64,000 bases of DNA from Solirubrobacteraceae bacterium (GCA_023230855.1 JALNWQ010000003.1:62001-126000), one strand, 5' to 3'; counted from the stretch's first letter, positions 16,160-26,029 are shown. Notes: generated by a model from the letters alone, not told the origin. Program-made: numbers and translations.

Positions 16160-17481
16160 TCCGCCGGCGCATCTTGCAGATCGCCGCGGTCGCCGTCGGG
16201 CTCGCCGCGTCCGCCGGCACGCTCGCCGCGTGTGGCTCCGACGGCGACGGCGGGTCCGGCACGTCGGCCGGCCGGGTCGACGCGATCTTCGCCGACGCGT
16301 CCTTCGCCGGTCCCGGCCAGGACGTGCGCATCGCCGGGGCGAACGTCGGGAGGATCGTCGACGTCTCCGTCACCGCCGACCGCCGGGCGCGGGTGGCGAT
16401 GGAGGTGGAAGAGCGGTTCCTGCCGTTCCGGACCGACGCCACGTGCACGGTCCTGCCGCAGTCGCTGATCGGCGAGCGCTTCGTCGATTGCACGCCCGGC
16501 ACCCCGGACGAGCCGACGCTCGAGCCCCGGGACGGACTCCCGGCGACCGTCCCGATCGACAACACGACGAGCCCCGTCGACCTCGATCTCGTGGTCGCGA
16601 TGCTGGGCGAGCCTCAGAACGTCCGCCTACAGTTGCTCCTCAACGAGATCGGGGCAGGAGGGGCCGCCCGCGGCCCGGAGATCTCGCGGGCGATCCGCCG
16701 CGCCAATCCCGCGCTGCAGGAGATCCGTACCACGCTCGACACGCTGGAGCGCGACCGCGACGCCCTCGCCCGCGCGGTCGAGGCCTCCGGCGACGTCCTG
16801 GCCGCCCTCGACACGGGCCGTCGCGACCTGGCCGGGTTCGTCACCGAGACCGGCCGGTTTCTGGGAACCACCGCGGCCGCCTCCGGGGACGTCGACCGCA
16901 CGCTGCAGCGGTTGCCCGGGGCGCTGCGTCGCCTGCGGCCCGCGCTGCAGGAGCTGCGATCGCTGGGCCGCGACGCCACGCCGGCCGTCCGCGACCTGCG
17001 CCGGGCGTCGCCGGACCTGACGGAGCTCATGCGCGCTTCCGGGCCGCTCTCCGACGCGGCCCGTCCGACCCTGGTCCGGCTCGCCCGGGCCGCCCGGGTC
17101 ATCCCGCCGAAGCTACGCCGCAGCCGGCCCCGGGTGACCGCGCTCGGGGGTGCGCTCCGCTCGCTCACCCCGTCGGTCGCGCCTGCTCGGCGGATCACCG
17201 GGAGCCTCGTGCAGAACGCTGCCCCGGAGAACCTCGCCACCTTCCTCTACCATGCGACGCTGGCCACCTCCCGCTACGACGGCACGTCGCACTACGTCCC
17301 GGCCAACCTCGTCATCACCCCCTGCCTGCTGCGCAGCACCACGCCGGTGGAGGGCTGCGAAGGCCGGTTCGTCGACGAGGCCGCCGGCCGGACCCGCGAC
17401 CGCGGTCCCGACCGGGAGCGCGCGCTGACCCGCCGGGCGATCCAACAGGGCCTGCCCGAGCTCGCCGGGGGAACCCGATGA
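16156..17481 (+). CDS. Mce family lipoprotein, second of six
   Basis: This 441-residue Mce protein begins at GTG 16156 with a lipoprotein signal ending TLAACG, followed by an MCE domain (RVDAIFADASFAGPGQDV, then IAGANVGRIVDV) and a long helical region. In mycobacterial mce operons the lipoprotein is usually the fifth Mce gene, whereas here it is second. The lipid anchor would tether this subunit to the outer face of the membrane. Overlaps at both ends are 4 bp (GTGA before, ATGA after). Confidence 0.91.
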   Translation: MIRRRILQIAAVAVGLAASAGTLAACGSDGDGGSGTSAGRVDAIFADASFAGPGQDVRIAGANVGRIVDVSVTADRRARVAMEVEERFLPFRTDATCTVLPQSLIGERFVDCTPGTPDEPTLEPRDGLPATVPIDNTTSPVDLDLVVAMLGEPQNVRLQLLLNEIGAGGAARGPEISRAIRRANPALQEIRTTLDTLERDRDALARAVEASGDVLAALDTGRRDLAGFVTETGRFLGTTAAASGDVDRTLQRLPGALRRLRPALQELRSLGRDATPAVRDLRRASPDLTELMRASGPLSDAARPTLVRLARAARVIPPKLRRSRPRVTALGGALRSLTPSVAPARRITGSLVQNAAPENLATFLYHATLATSRYDGTSHYVPANLVITPCLLRSTTPVEGCEGRFVDEAAGRTRDRGPDRERALTRRAIQQGLPELAGGTR

Positions 17482-18848
17482 ACCGCCGCCGCAGCTCGCT
17501 GCTGGCCCACCCCGTCCTCATCGGGGCGGCCGGCATCCTCATCGCCCTCGTCACCGTCGTCATCTCGTACAACGCCAACTCCGGGCTGCCCTTCGTCGAG
17601 ACGTACGACATCACCGCGCGGGTCGACGACGCCAAGAAGCTCACCACCGGTACCGACGTGCGGATCGCTGGCAAGCGGGTCGGGCAAGTCAACGACATCC
17701 GGGCCGACGAGGACCCCGACGGTCGGCCGTACGCGTCGCTCAGTCTGCAGCTGGACCGGGTGATCGCCCCCCTTCCCGCCGACACGACCGCCCGGATCCG
17801 GCCGCGGAGCGTGCTCGGCGCCAAGTTCGTGGAGCTCATCCCCGGCGACAGCGCCCGGTCGATCCCCGCGGGCGGCACGATCCGCCGGGCCCGGACCAGC
17901 GCCGCCACCGACCTGGACGAGGTGACGGCGGCCTTCGACGCCGGCACCCGCCGCGGCGTCCGGCAGATCATCACCGAGCTCTCAACCGGACTGGCCGGCC
18001 GCGGTGCGTCGTTCAACGCCGCGCTCGTGCGGTTCCCGCCGGTCCTCGACGACGCGACCCGGGCGTTCCGCGTCCTCAACGACCCCCGCACCGACCTGGG
18101 CGGGTTCGTGCGCGGGCTGGCGTCGCTCCTCACCGCGATCGAGCCGCGGGCGGGCGACCTGCGCCCGCTGCTGCGCGACGCCCGTACGACCTTCGCTGCC
18201 CTGGCCGACGAGGGCACCGCGTTGCGTCGGACGCTGGCCGCGCTCCCGTCGACCCTCGACGAGGCCGACCGCGCGTCCGTCGCCCTGCGTCCGGTCCTGC
18301 GCGACGCCACCGAGCTCGCCTCGGCGTTGCGTCCGGGACTGCGGGAGCTGCGTCCCGCGGCACGCGAGCTGCGGATCGCCGCGGTACGCGGAACGCCCGT
18401 CCTCCGTCGCGCCCGCATCCTCGGTCCGCGGTTCGAGCAGATCGTCGACGCGCTCGACCGCGCCCTCACGCGACCGTCCGCCCCCGCGGTGCTCGACCGC
18501 CTGACCCGCGGCGGGCCCACGCTCGTGCCGATCGTCCGCGAGCTGGAGGGCGTGCAGGTCCGGTGCAACTACGCCGGGCTCTTCGCCCGCAACGCGTCGA
18601 GCTTCCTGCAGGAGGGCGACCGGTACGGCCACTGGTTCCGGGTCGTTCTGGCACTCGACGTGGCCGACACGCTGCGGACGATCGACCCGAACCCCGAGCT
18701 GCACAACAACCCGTACCCGGACGTCGACACCCAGGGCTGCGCCATCGGCAACGAGACCTACGCCGGCGGCACCGTGCACGGCGGCCGGGGCCCGGCGACG
18801 AACATCCGGACGTCGGTCCTGCCCCCCAACCCGGACGAGCCGCGATGA
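17478..18848 (+). CDS. Mce family protein, third of six
   Basis: The 456-residue protein has an N-terminal helix (HPVLIGAAGILIALVTVVI), an MCE domain containing GTDVRIAGKRVGQV, a long helical central region and a C-terminal domain with CNYAGLFARNASS and two cysteines. The start ATG overlaps the previous stop by 4 bp, so it is a translationally coupled part of the same hexamer. Confidence 0.92.
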   Translation: MNRRRSSLLAHPVLIGAAGILIALVTVVISYNANSGLPFVETYDITARVDDAKKLTTGTDVRIAGKRVGQVNDIRADEDPDGRPYASLSLQLDRVIAPLPADTTARIRPRSVLGAKFVELIPGDSARSIPAGGTIRRARTSAATDLDEVTAAFDAGTRRGVRQIITELSTGLAGRGASFNAALVRFPPVLDDATRAFRVLNDPRTDLGGFVRGLASLLTAIEPRAGDLRPLLRDARTTFAALADEGTALRRTLAALPSTLDEADRASVALRPVLRDATELASALRPGLRELRPAARELRIAAVRGTPVLRRARILGPRFEQIVDALDRALTRPSAPAVLDRLTRGGPTLVPIVRELEGVQVRCNYAGLFARNASSFLQEGDRYGHWFRVVLALDVADTLRTIDPNPELHNNPYPDVDTQGCAIGNETYAGGTVHGGRGPATNIRTSVLPPNPDEPR

Positions 18849-20386
18849 GCCGCCGCACGCACCGCCGGCGTCCGGAACCGACCGTCGGCCGCAACGCGGT
18901 CCTCGGGCTCGTGGTCACCCTGCTGATCGCGTCGGTCTGCTACCTCATCTTCCGCGGCCCGATCCCGGGACAGAGCCCCCGTGAGCTGCGCATCACCATG
19001 CGCGACACCGGGGCGATCAGGGCCAACGCGGCGATCAAGCTCCGCGTCGCGGGCGTCGACGTCGGATACGTCACCAACGTCGAGCCGCTCGCCGGACGGC
19101 GCGGAATGGCCGACGTGACGCTGCGGATCACCGACGAGGACCTGGTCATCCGACGGGACGCGACGGTCAAGCTCCGGCCGCGGCTGTTCCTCGAGGGCAA
19201 CTTCTTCTTCGACCTGAAGCCCGGCACCCCCGAGGCGGGGGAGCTGGGTGACCGCCCGCTGCCGCCGTCGGCGACGTCGATCCACGTCGCCGCCGACGAG
19301 TTCTTCTCGATCTTCGACTCCTCGACGCGGGAGGACCTGCCGGCCGCGCTGGCCGGACTCTCCGGGATCCTCGACGAGGGTGGCGCCCGGCGGCTGCGGT
19401 CGCTGTTGCGGACGCTTCCGCGGCCCCTCGCGAGCACGGCCGTCGTCGGCCGGGCCGTGCGCGGCACCGAGCCGGACGACCTGTCGGGCCTGATCCGCTC
19501 GGCGGCCGGCGTGATGGACGAGGTCGCCGACCGCTCCGACGCGCTACGGGCCGGCATCACCCAGGGCCGGCGGACGTTCGTCGCGTTCGCCGACCGTCAG
19601 GACGCGCTCGGCGCGACGATCGGCGAGCTGGCCGAGATGACCCGCCGGTCGATCCCCGACCTGCAGGCGCTGTCGGCCGCCGTGCCCGCCACCCGCGCGC
19701 TGCTCCGCGAGACGCTGCCGGTGCTGCGCGGCCTGCCGCGTACGCTCGACCTGGCCTCCCCCGCGCTACGCGCGGTCGTCACCACTCTGCGCCCCGGCGA
19801 CGTACGACGCCTGCTCGCCGCGTTCCGACCCGCCGCCCGGGTCGTGTCGGCCACCGCCGGCCCGCTCGGAGACGCGCTCACCGACCTGCGTCCGGTGTCG
19901 CGCTGCGTCTCCCGCAACATCGCTCCGGTCCTCGACGCGAAGATCGACGACGGCCCCCGGTCCACCGGCGCCCCGGTCCACCGCATGCTCGGGTCGCTCG
20001 CCGTCGGGGCGGCCTCGGGCGTGTCGATGTTCGACGCCAACGGCTACTGGTTGCGATACGGGGTCGGCTTCGGCAACCAGCTCCTGTCCATGGGCGACGG
20101 CGCCGAGGGCAACTTCAACGGTGGGCTCCAGGCGCTGACCGACCAGCCGCCGATCGGGTCGGTGCCGCCCAAGCCCGACCGCAGGCCCGCGATCCGGCCC
20201 GACGTACCGTGCGAGGACCAGGCCCGGCCCGTCCTGACCGCCACCCCGCGGATGTACCGCGGGTCCGCGACACGTGCCCGTCCGGCGCCCGCGGCCGCCC
20301 GACGGCTGCTGGAGGGCGACGGTCCCGCCGCCGAGCGCTTGCGGAGCACACTGTCGCGCCTACTCGACCCGGAGGCGACGCGATGA
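18845..20386 (+). CDS. Mce family protein, fourth of six (longest)
   Basis: The 513-residue protein has a basic N-terminus, a membrane helix (AVLGLVVTLLIASVCYLIF), an MCE domain (IKLRVAGVDVGYV) and the helical tail with a Cys-containing C-terminal region. The final 60 residues are Pro/Arg-rich, an extension not seen in the sister genes. It is coupled by 4-bp overlaps at both ends. Confidence 0.92.
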   Translation: MSRRTHRRRPEPTVGRNAVLGLVVTLLIASVCYLIFRGPIPGQSPRELRITMRDTGAIRANAAIKLRVAGVDVGYVTNVEPLAGRRGMADVTLRITDEDLVIRRDATVKLRPRLFLEGNFFFDLKPGTPEAGELGDRPLPPSATSIHVAADEFFSIFDSSTREDLPAALAGLSGILDEGGARRLRSLLRTLPRPLASTAVVGRAVRGTEPDDLSGLIRSAAGVMDEVADRSDALRAGITQGRRTFVAFADRQDALGATIGELAEMTRRSIPDLQALSAAVPATRALLRETLPVLRGLPRTLDLASPALRAVVTTLRPGDVRRLLAAFRPAARVVSATAGPLGDALTDLRPVSRCVSRNIAPVLDAKIDDGPRSTGAPVHRMLGSLAVGAASGVSMFDANGYWLRYGVGFGNQLLSMGDGAEGNFNGGLQALTDQPPIGSVPPKPDRRPAIRPDVPCEDQARPVLTATPRMYRGSATRARPAPAAARRLLEGDGPAAERLRSTLSRLLDPEATR

Positions 20387-21663
20387 GGCGGTACCTGCGC
20401 AGCATCCGGGAGCAGTGGTGGGCGGTCGTCGTGATCGCCGTCGCCGCCGTCGCCGCCCTCGTCGTCGCCGGCTACCTGCTCGTCAACCAGCGGGTGCCGC
20501 TGCCGTGGCAGGACTCGTACACCGTGCGGGCCGAGTTCGCCAACGCGCAGGCAGTCGTCGGGGGCCAGGGCCAGCAGGTGACCGTCGCCGGGGTGCCGGT
20601 CGGCGAGATCTCCGACGTGCGTCGCACCGACCGGGGGACCGCGATCATCACGATGCGGTTGCGCCGCGACAAGCTCGACGCCGTGCACCGCGACGCCCGG
20701 CTGACCCTGCGTCCACGCACCGCCCTGCAGGACATGGCGATCGACGTGCAGCCCGGCCGCCGCGACCAGCCGAAGGTCGACGGCGACACGGTGCTGCCCA
20801 TCCGGCAGACGACCCCCCAGGTGCAGATCGACGAGGTGCTGGCCAGCGTCGACGCCGACACGCGCGTGTACCTGCAGCAGTTCCTCGCCGCCACGGCCGA
20901 GGGCCTGGACGGCGAATCCACCGAGCGGTTCCGGGATCTGGTCGCCCTGGCCGTGCCGACCGGTCGCCAGCTCGACCGGGTCCTCTCCGTCCTGCGCGAC
21001 CGTCGGCGGCTCGTCCGCACCGGCGTGCACCGGATCCGCCGGATCAGCGAGGCCCTCGACGCGCGCGACGGCGACCTGTCGCGGCTCCTCGACGCGGCCG
21101 CCCGGACGTTCACGGCCGTCGGGCGCCGCGACGCCGAGCTGCGCAGCTCGCTGACGGAGCTGCCGCCGACGCTATCGACCGCGCGGTCCGCCGTCGGCGA
21201 GGCCGCCGCCCTGGGCACCGAGCTACGGCGGGCCGCCCCCGACGTGACCACCGCGCTGCGCGCCACCGCCGACGCCCTCCCGCGCCTCGATCCGCTACTG
21301 CGCCAGCTGCCGGGCAACCTCCGGCCGTTGCCCGCGCTGGGTCGCGAGGGCGCCGCCGTGCTGGACGAGGTCACCACCACCTTGGAGACCCTCCGGCCGT
21401 TGATCGGCGACATCCACGGGATCACCCGCGACCTGGCGCACGCGGTGAACATCCTGGGCCACAACCCCGAGGGCCCCGAGGAGGGCTACCTGTTCTGGCT
21501 CGCCTGGTTCGCCCAGAACGGCAACTCGATGCTCAGCACCCAGGACGCGCTGGGCCAGATCTGGCGTGGCCAGCTCATGATCAGCTGCGTCGCCCTGCCG
21601 AACCTCGGCCCGCTCGAGCCGGCCGTCAAGCCTCTCCTCAACGCGGTGGGGCTCTGCCGATGA
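20383..21663 (+). CDS. Mce family protein, fifth of six
   Basis: The 426-residue protein has a membrane helix (WWAVVVIAVAAVAALVVAGY), an MCE domain (QQVTVAGVPVGEISDV) and the helical tail, ending in a hydrophobic FWLAWFAQNGNSM segment. It has no lipobox although it occupies the position at which the Mce lipoprotein is found in mycobacterial operons. It overlaps its neighbours by 4 bp. Confidence 0.92.
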   Translation: MRRYLRSIREQWWAVVVIAVAAVAALVVAGYLLVNQRVPLPWQDSYTVRAEFANAQAVVGGQGQQVTVAGVPVGEISDVRRTDRGTAIITMRLRRDKLDAVHRDARLTLRPRTALQDMAIDVQPGRRDQPKVDGDTVLPIRQTTPQVQIDEVLASVDADTRVYLQQFLAATAEGLDGESTERFRDLVALAVPTGRQLDRVLSVLRDRRRLVRTGVHRIRRISEALDARDGDLSRLLDAAARTFTAVGRRDAELRSSLTELPPTLSTARSAVGEAAALGTELRRAAPDVTTALRATADALPRLDPLLRQLPGNLRPLPALGREGAAVLDEVTTTLETLRPLIGDIHGITRDLAHAVNILGHNPEGPEEGYLFWLAWFAQNGNSMLSTQDALGQIWRGQLMISCVALPNLGPLEPAVKPLLNAVGLCR

Positions 21664-23096
21664 ACAAGAACGCGCCGCACCCCCTCCAGCTCGTCCTGAT
21701 GGTGCTGTTCGCACTGTCGAGCTTCGGGCTGCTGCTGTTCCTGTGGACGAGCTTCGGCGGATCGGTCCCGCTGCGCGCCGAGCCGTACACCGTCCGGGCC
21801 GACTTCAAGCAGGGCACGCAGCTGGCCGGCTACGCCGACGTGCGGATCAGCGGCGTGACCGTCGGGAAGGCGACGAACATCCGCCGCGACGGCAAGGTCG
21901 TGCGCGTGTCGCTCCAGATCGAGCCGCGGTTCGCTCCGCTGCCCAAGGGCACCCGGGCGACCCTGCGGTCCAAGACGCTCGTCGGCGAGACGTTCGTCGC
22001 GCTCTCCTTCGGTGACCGGGACGGACCGAAGATCCCCGACGGAGGTCGTCTCGCCGCCGGTGACGTCGAGGAGGTCGTCGAGTTGGACGACATCCTGGAC
22101 GTGTTCGACGGCGAGACGCGCCCGCGATTTCAGGCCCTGACCCGGTCGTTCTCCCGGGCGCTGCGCGGTCGCGGGAACGACCTCAACGCGGCCGCCGCCC
22201 AGATCGAGCCGACGCTCGACGCCGCCGAGCCTGTGCTCCGGGTCCTCGACCGACAGTCCGCGTCGGTGCGCTCCGGGATCCGCGACCTCGGAACCACCTT
22301 CTCGGCCATCGGGGCGCAGCAGGCCGCGATCGGCGACCTGATCGTCCACGGCCGTGCGGTGACGTCGACGACCGCCGGGATCGAGCCGGCGCTGCGGGCG
22401 ACGGTCCGTGCCCTGCCGGCGGTGGTGGGCCAGGCGGAGCGCACGCTCGTGACCGCCCGTCGGGTGGCCGGGGACGCCGCCCCGGTCCTCGCCGACCTGC
22501 GACCCGTCGTGCCGCTGATCCAGCCGACGCTGCGGGACCTGCGCTCGCTGGCCCCCGATCTGCGGGTGACGCTCGATCGGCTCGGCCCGACCCTCGACCG
22601 GTTCGACCGGGGCTTCCCGGCCCTCACCCGCGTGTTCGACGCGATCGGGCCGTTGATGGACCGGCTCGATCCGCTCACCGACCTGACGCTGCCCGCGTTG
22701 CGCTACCTGAGCGCCTACCACCGCGAGCTCGGCGTGACGCTCGCCAACGCCCCGGCGGCCACGCAGCCCACGGCGCGCACGATCCACGGTGGAACCGCCC
22801 ACATGCTGCGGATGAGCCTGCCGATCAACAGCGACAGCCTGGTCGGCTACACGCGACGGCACCCCAACCACCGCGACAACCCGTACCCGCTGCCGGGCGG
22901 ACTGGCCGACATCGCCACCAAGGGTCAGCTCGCCGCGTCGGACTGCTCCCACGCCGGCCGCCCGCCCACCCCGCTCAATCTGCTGCTGGACGCGGGCGGC
23001 GCCCCCGCCTGCCGGACCGCCACCCCATTCGCGTTCGACGGCCGGACCACGGCGTTCCCGGCCCTGGTGCCCGACAGCCGCACCGCGGGGCGCTGA
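21660..23096 (+). CDS. Mce family protein, sixth of six
   Basis: The 478-residue protein has a membrane helix (LVLMVLFALSSFGLLLFLW), an MCE domain (YADVRISGVTVGKATNI), the helical region with repeated LRDLRSLAPDLR-type heptads and a C-terminal domain with two cysteines. It closes the operon; no ATPase, permease or Mce-associated protein follows. Confidence 0.92.
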   Translation: MNKNAPHPLQLVLMVLFALSSFGLLLFLWTSFGGSVPLRAEPYTVRADFKQGTQLAGYADVRISGVTVGKATNIRRDGKVVRVSLQIEPRFAPLPKGTRATLRSKTLVGETFVALSFGDRDGPKIPDGGRLAAGDVEEVVELDDILDVFDGETRPRFQALTRSFSRALRGRGNDLNAAAAQIEPTLDAAEPVLRVLDRQSASVRSGIRDLGTTFSAIGAQQAAIGDLIVHGRAVTSTTAGIEPALRATVRALPAVVGQAERTLVTARRVAGDAAPVLADLRPVVPLIQPTLRDLRSLAPDLRVTLDRLGPTLDRFDRGFPALTRVFDAIGPLMDRLDPLTDLTLPALRYLSAYHRELGVTLANAPAATQPTARTIHGGTAHMLRMSLPINSDSLVGYTRRHPNHRDNPYPLPGGLADIATKGQLAASDCSHAGRPPTPLNLLLDAGGAPACRTATPFAFDGRTTAFPALVPDSRTAGR

Positions 23097-23512
23097 GCCG
23101 CCGGTCCCCGGCTCGCCGGCCCCGACCCGGTCCGTTCGCCCACGGACTCGAGCGTGTCGGCCACCACGGCCCGGTGGCCGCGATGGGCGCCCACGCGACC
23201 GGGGCGGATCGGGCCGGCACCGGCACCGGCATCTGCTCCGGCGACGTGGTCTGCTGGAGGAGGAGCAGCAGACCAACCGCCGTGCGCTGTACGAGCCCGC
23301 GTCGGCGCGCTTCGGATTCACGCTCGACAAGGTCGTGCGCTGTCAAGCGTCCTACTCCAAGTTCGGGCAGGCCGCCGAGACCGGGAAAGGCGGGCACCTG
23401 CCGGACCACGAGGCCCGGGGACGGATCGCCGAGGTCCGCGGCTGGAGGCGGGCTCGGCCGCGTTCTCCCCGGCCGGTCCCCGACGTGACGACGCGGCAGG
23501 GCCCACCGACGA
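23097..23512. other. Gap after the Mce operon, possibly holding a gene remnant
   Basis: No intact gene is apparent. The plus-strand frame from about 23251 to 23450 translates to a balanced, non-repetitive sequence including RFGFTLDKVVRCQASYSKFG and lacks the Arg/Pro bias of most shadow frames here, so it may be a decayed coding fragment. I could not match it to a family. A start codon with a ribosome-binding site is missing. Confidence 0.25.
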
Positions 23513-23539
23513 CGAAGCCCCGCACGGGGCGGGGCTTCG
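23513..23539 (-). terminator. Hairpin downstream of tRNA-Asp
   Basis: Arms 23513-23521 (CGAAGCCCC) and 23531-23539 (GGGGCTTCG) are perfect complements with a 9-base loop, placed 16 bp past the 3' end of the minus-strand tRNA. It is also convergent with the Mce operon and may end either transcript. Confidence 0.6.
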
Positions 23540-23555
23540 CGAAGGCTCCCTGGAG

Positions 23556-23629
<74 letters not shown>

Positions 23630-23691
23630 TCGGGATCGGGAAGTATGCACGAAACGACGCCGCGACGCCGTCTCGTCGACCGCGCCGCGGA

Positions 23692-24609
23692 TCAACCGAC
23701 GCCGTAGGGCGATCGCCTGCCGATCCGGTCCCGCAGGCCCGGCACCCGCAACGCCAGCTCGCGGAGCCGCTCCGACGGGCGGGGAGCGATGAGCGCGTGG
23801 GCCTCGGCGAGCGCCAGTCGTGCCTCGTCCGGCTCGCCGCGGCGGGCGTGACCGGCCGCGATCCCCCGCACCGCTGCCGCGACCGCGCGCCGGTGCACCG
23901 TGTCGGGCACGCGGTCCGCATGGGCGTCGAGCACCCGTCGCAGGTCGCCGCCGAGCGCGACCAGGTCGTGGGTCAGGCCGTCGGGGTGGCGCCGGTAGCG
24001 CACCGTCGCGCCGAGCACCGACACGAGGTCGTGCCCGGCCTCGAGCAACCGCAGCCACAGGTCGAGGTCCTCGGCCTGGTCGAGCGTCTCGTCGAAGCCC
24101 CCGACCTCGTCGAACGCGGTGCGCCGGACGACGGTCGCCGACGTGCACATCGGGTGGCGCTCGTAGATCACCGGCAGCACGAGGAACCAGCGGTGCCGTC
24201 CGGGCGTCAGCGCCGTCCACCGCTCCCCGGTGACGCGGCCGTCGGGGCCCACGATCTCCGCGTCCCCGGTCAGCGCGCCCGCGTCGGGGTGCCGGCGGGC
24301 CGCGCGCGCGATCGCCGCCAGGTGCCCGGGAAGCCAGACGTCGTCGTGGTCGCAGAACGCCACGTGGTCGACGTCGTCGGGCAACGCCGCGACGCCCGCG
24401 TTGCGCGCCCCGGCGGGCCCGAGGCGGCGGTCCAGCCGCACGATCCGGACCCGGTCGCGCTGCGCGTCGTCCAGGGCCAGGGGCACGCTCGAGCCGTCGT
24501 CGACGACGACCACCGACGAGGCCGGCTCGGTCTGGCCCAGGACCGCGTCCAGGGTCTCGACGAGGTACGGGGTGAACCCGTGGACGGGGACGACGACGCC
24601 GGCTCGCAC
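23692..24609 (-). CDS. Family 2 glycosyltransferase
   Basis: The 305-residue protein shows the GT-A fold of family 2: the N-terminal VVVPVHGFTPYLVETLDAVL, the nucleotide-binding VVVVDDGSS and the metal-binding acidic motif FCDHDDVWLPGHL, then a GGFDETLDQAEDLDLWLRL motif holding the likely catalytic base region. It transfers a sugar from a nucleotide donor to an unknown acceptor. The last 90 residues are helical and may be a separate region. The start is taken as GTG 24609 because the conserved domain begins immediately after it. No other polysaccharide genes are nearby. Confidence 0.88.
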   Translation of the reverse strand: MRAGVVVPVHGFTPYLVETLDAVLGQTEPASSVVVVDDGSSVPLALDDAQRDRVRIVRLDRRLGPAGARNAGVAALPDDVDHVAFCDHDDVWLPGHLAAIARAARRHPDAGALTGDAEIVGPDGRVTGERWTALTPGRHRWFLVLPVIYERHPMCTSATVVRRTAFDEVGGFDETLDQAEDLDLWLRLLEAGHDLVSVLGATVRYRRHPDGLTHDLVALGGDLRRVLDAHADRVPDTVHRRAVAAAVRGIAAGHARRGEPDEARLALAEAHALIAPRPSERLRELALRVPGLRDRIGRRSPYGVG

Positions 24610-24700
24610 TGCGCCGCAGCGTACCCCAGGCCGGCCGGGCCGCCTCGCGCGCACATGAAGGGCGCGCGCCCGGTGCGGCCGCGGTAGCGTTCGGAGCATC

Positions 24701-26029
24701 GTGGCCGCCATCGACGACAACGATCCGACGACCGAGCCCAACGGCCCCGACCCGGCCGCCCCTGCCGCGGCGCCAGCCGACGGCGGTGCTCCGGCGGCGG
24801 AGCCCGCCACGCCGCCCGCCGACGCCGACGCCGCGGTGACCGCGTCGGCCGCGCCCGGCGACGGCGACCCGGCCCCCTCGCCGTCCGACTCCGACCAGGG
24901 CGCTCCGGCCCCGGCCGGCGACGCCCCGGCGGCGACCGAGGCCGCCGTGGCGGCGGACGCCCCGGCGTCCGGCGGGAGCCCGACCGACGGAGACGCCGCG
25001 CAGGCCGACGCGCCGGACGCGAGCGCGCCCGGCGACGGCACGCAGGCCGAGGGCGACTCCGCGCAGGCGGACGCCGCGCCGGGCGAGGGCGACGCCGCCC
25101 AGGGCGGCGGGAAGCGTCGGCGTCGCAACCGTCGACGCTCCGGCGGGGGCGGCGGTCGCGGTGGCCGTCGGCGGTTCCAGTGGGACGAGATCTTCCTGCG
25201 CCAGCGGCTCGACCTGCTGCGCGCGATGGACCCGGATGCGCGTGCCGTCGAGTGGGCGGTCGGCGTGGCCGGACGGTTCGACGTGGCCGAGATCCTCGCC
25301 GGCGAGGGGTCGTCGGGCAAGGAGTTCGGACGGCGCGCCTACGGCGCCAAGCCCGAGACCGACGACCAGGCGGCGTGGATCATCCTCGCCGCGGTGCGCG
25401 CACGCGACATCCTGCCCCACGCGCGGGCGGCGATCGCAGGCACCACCGACCAGCGGCAGCAGGTCAAGGACGCGATCGAGCACATCGGCAGCGCGAAGAT
25501 CGGGGTCGCCCTGCAGAGCGACCGGCCGACCCAGCAGCTGTTCGCGGAGCGCGCCCGGCGCGTCGACGTGGCGAGCGAGGGCGGAGAGGCGCAGAAGGCC
25601 GCGTGGGCGCTGCTCGCGCTCGCCCGCACCGCGGACGTCCAGCACGCGATGACCCCGCAGCGCAGCGAGCGTCCGCGGCGTCCCGGCGGCGACCGGCGCG
25701 GCGGCCCGTCGTGGGGCGACGACCGTGGTGGGCGTCGTCGTCGCGAGCCCGGCATCCCGGGCGGCGTGTTCAGCTCGGGCGACTCCGGCATCGGGGGCGA
25801 GCTGGGTCGCAAGCTCCGCGAGGCGCTCGCCGCCCAGGAGGCGGAGCGCGCCGCGGCCGAGGAGCCCTCCACGCCCGCCGCCGACGCGCCCCCTGCGGAT
25901 GCGGCGCCCACCGAGGCCGTGCCCGACGCCGACGTGACGCCGGAGGCGCCGGCCGACGAGCCGACCGCCGCCGACGCGTCCGCCCCCGAGGCCGGCGACC
26001 CGCCGGCCGACGGCGACGCGACCGCCTGA
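24701..26029 (+). CDS. Acidic low-complexity protein with RGG-like basic patch, function unknown
   Basis: The 442-residue protein starts at GTG 24701. Residues 1-135 are almost only Ala, Asp, Pro, Gly and Glu and are predicted to be disordered. Residues about 136-158 are a basic Arg/Gly patch (KRRRRNRRRSGGGGG then RGGRRR) like RNA-binding RGG boxes. Residues about 160-315 form the only folded-looking domain, helical with WDEIFLRQRLDLLRAM and AAWIILAAVRARDILP. A second Arg/Gly patch and an acidic tail follow. It has no signal peptide. I recognise no family; an RNA- or nucleoid-associated role is a guess based on composition. Confidence 0.7.
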   Translation: MAAIDDNDPTTEPNGPDPAAPAAAPADGGAPAAEPATPPADADAAVTASAAPGDGDPAPSPSDSDQGAPAPAGDAPAATEAAVAADAPASGGSPTDGDAAQADAPDASAPGDGTQAEGDSAQADAAPGEGDAAQGGGKRRRRNRRRSGGGGGRGGRRRFQWDEIFLRQRLDLLRAMDPDARAVEWAVGVAGRFDVAEILAGEGSSGKEFGRRAYGAKPETDDQAAWIILAAVRARDILPHARAAIAGTTDQRQQVKDAIEHIGSAKIGVALQSDRPTQQLFAERARRVDVASEGGEAQKAAWALLALARTADVQHAMTPQRSERPRRPGGDRRGGPSWGDDRGGRRRREPGIPGGVFSSGDSGIGGELGRKLREALAAQEAERAAAEEPSTPAADAPPADAAPTEAVPDADVTPEAPADEPTAADASAPEAGDPPADGDATA

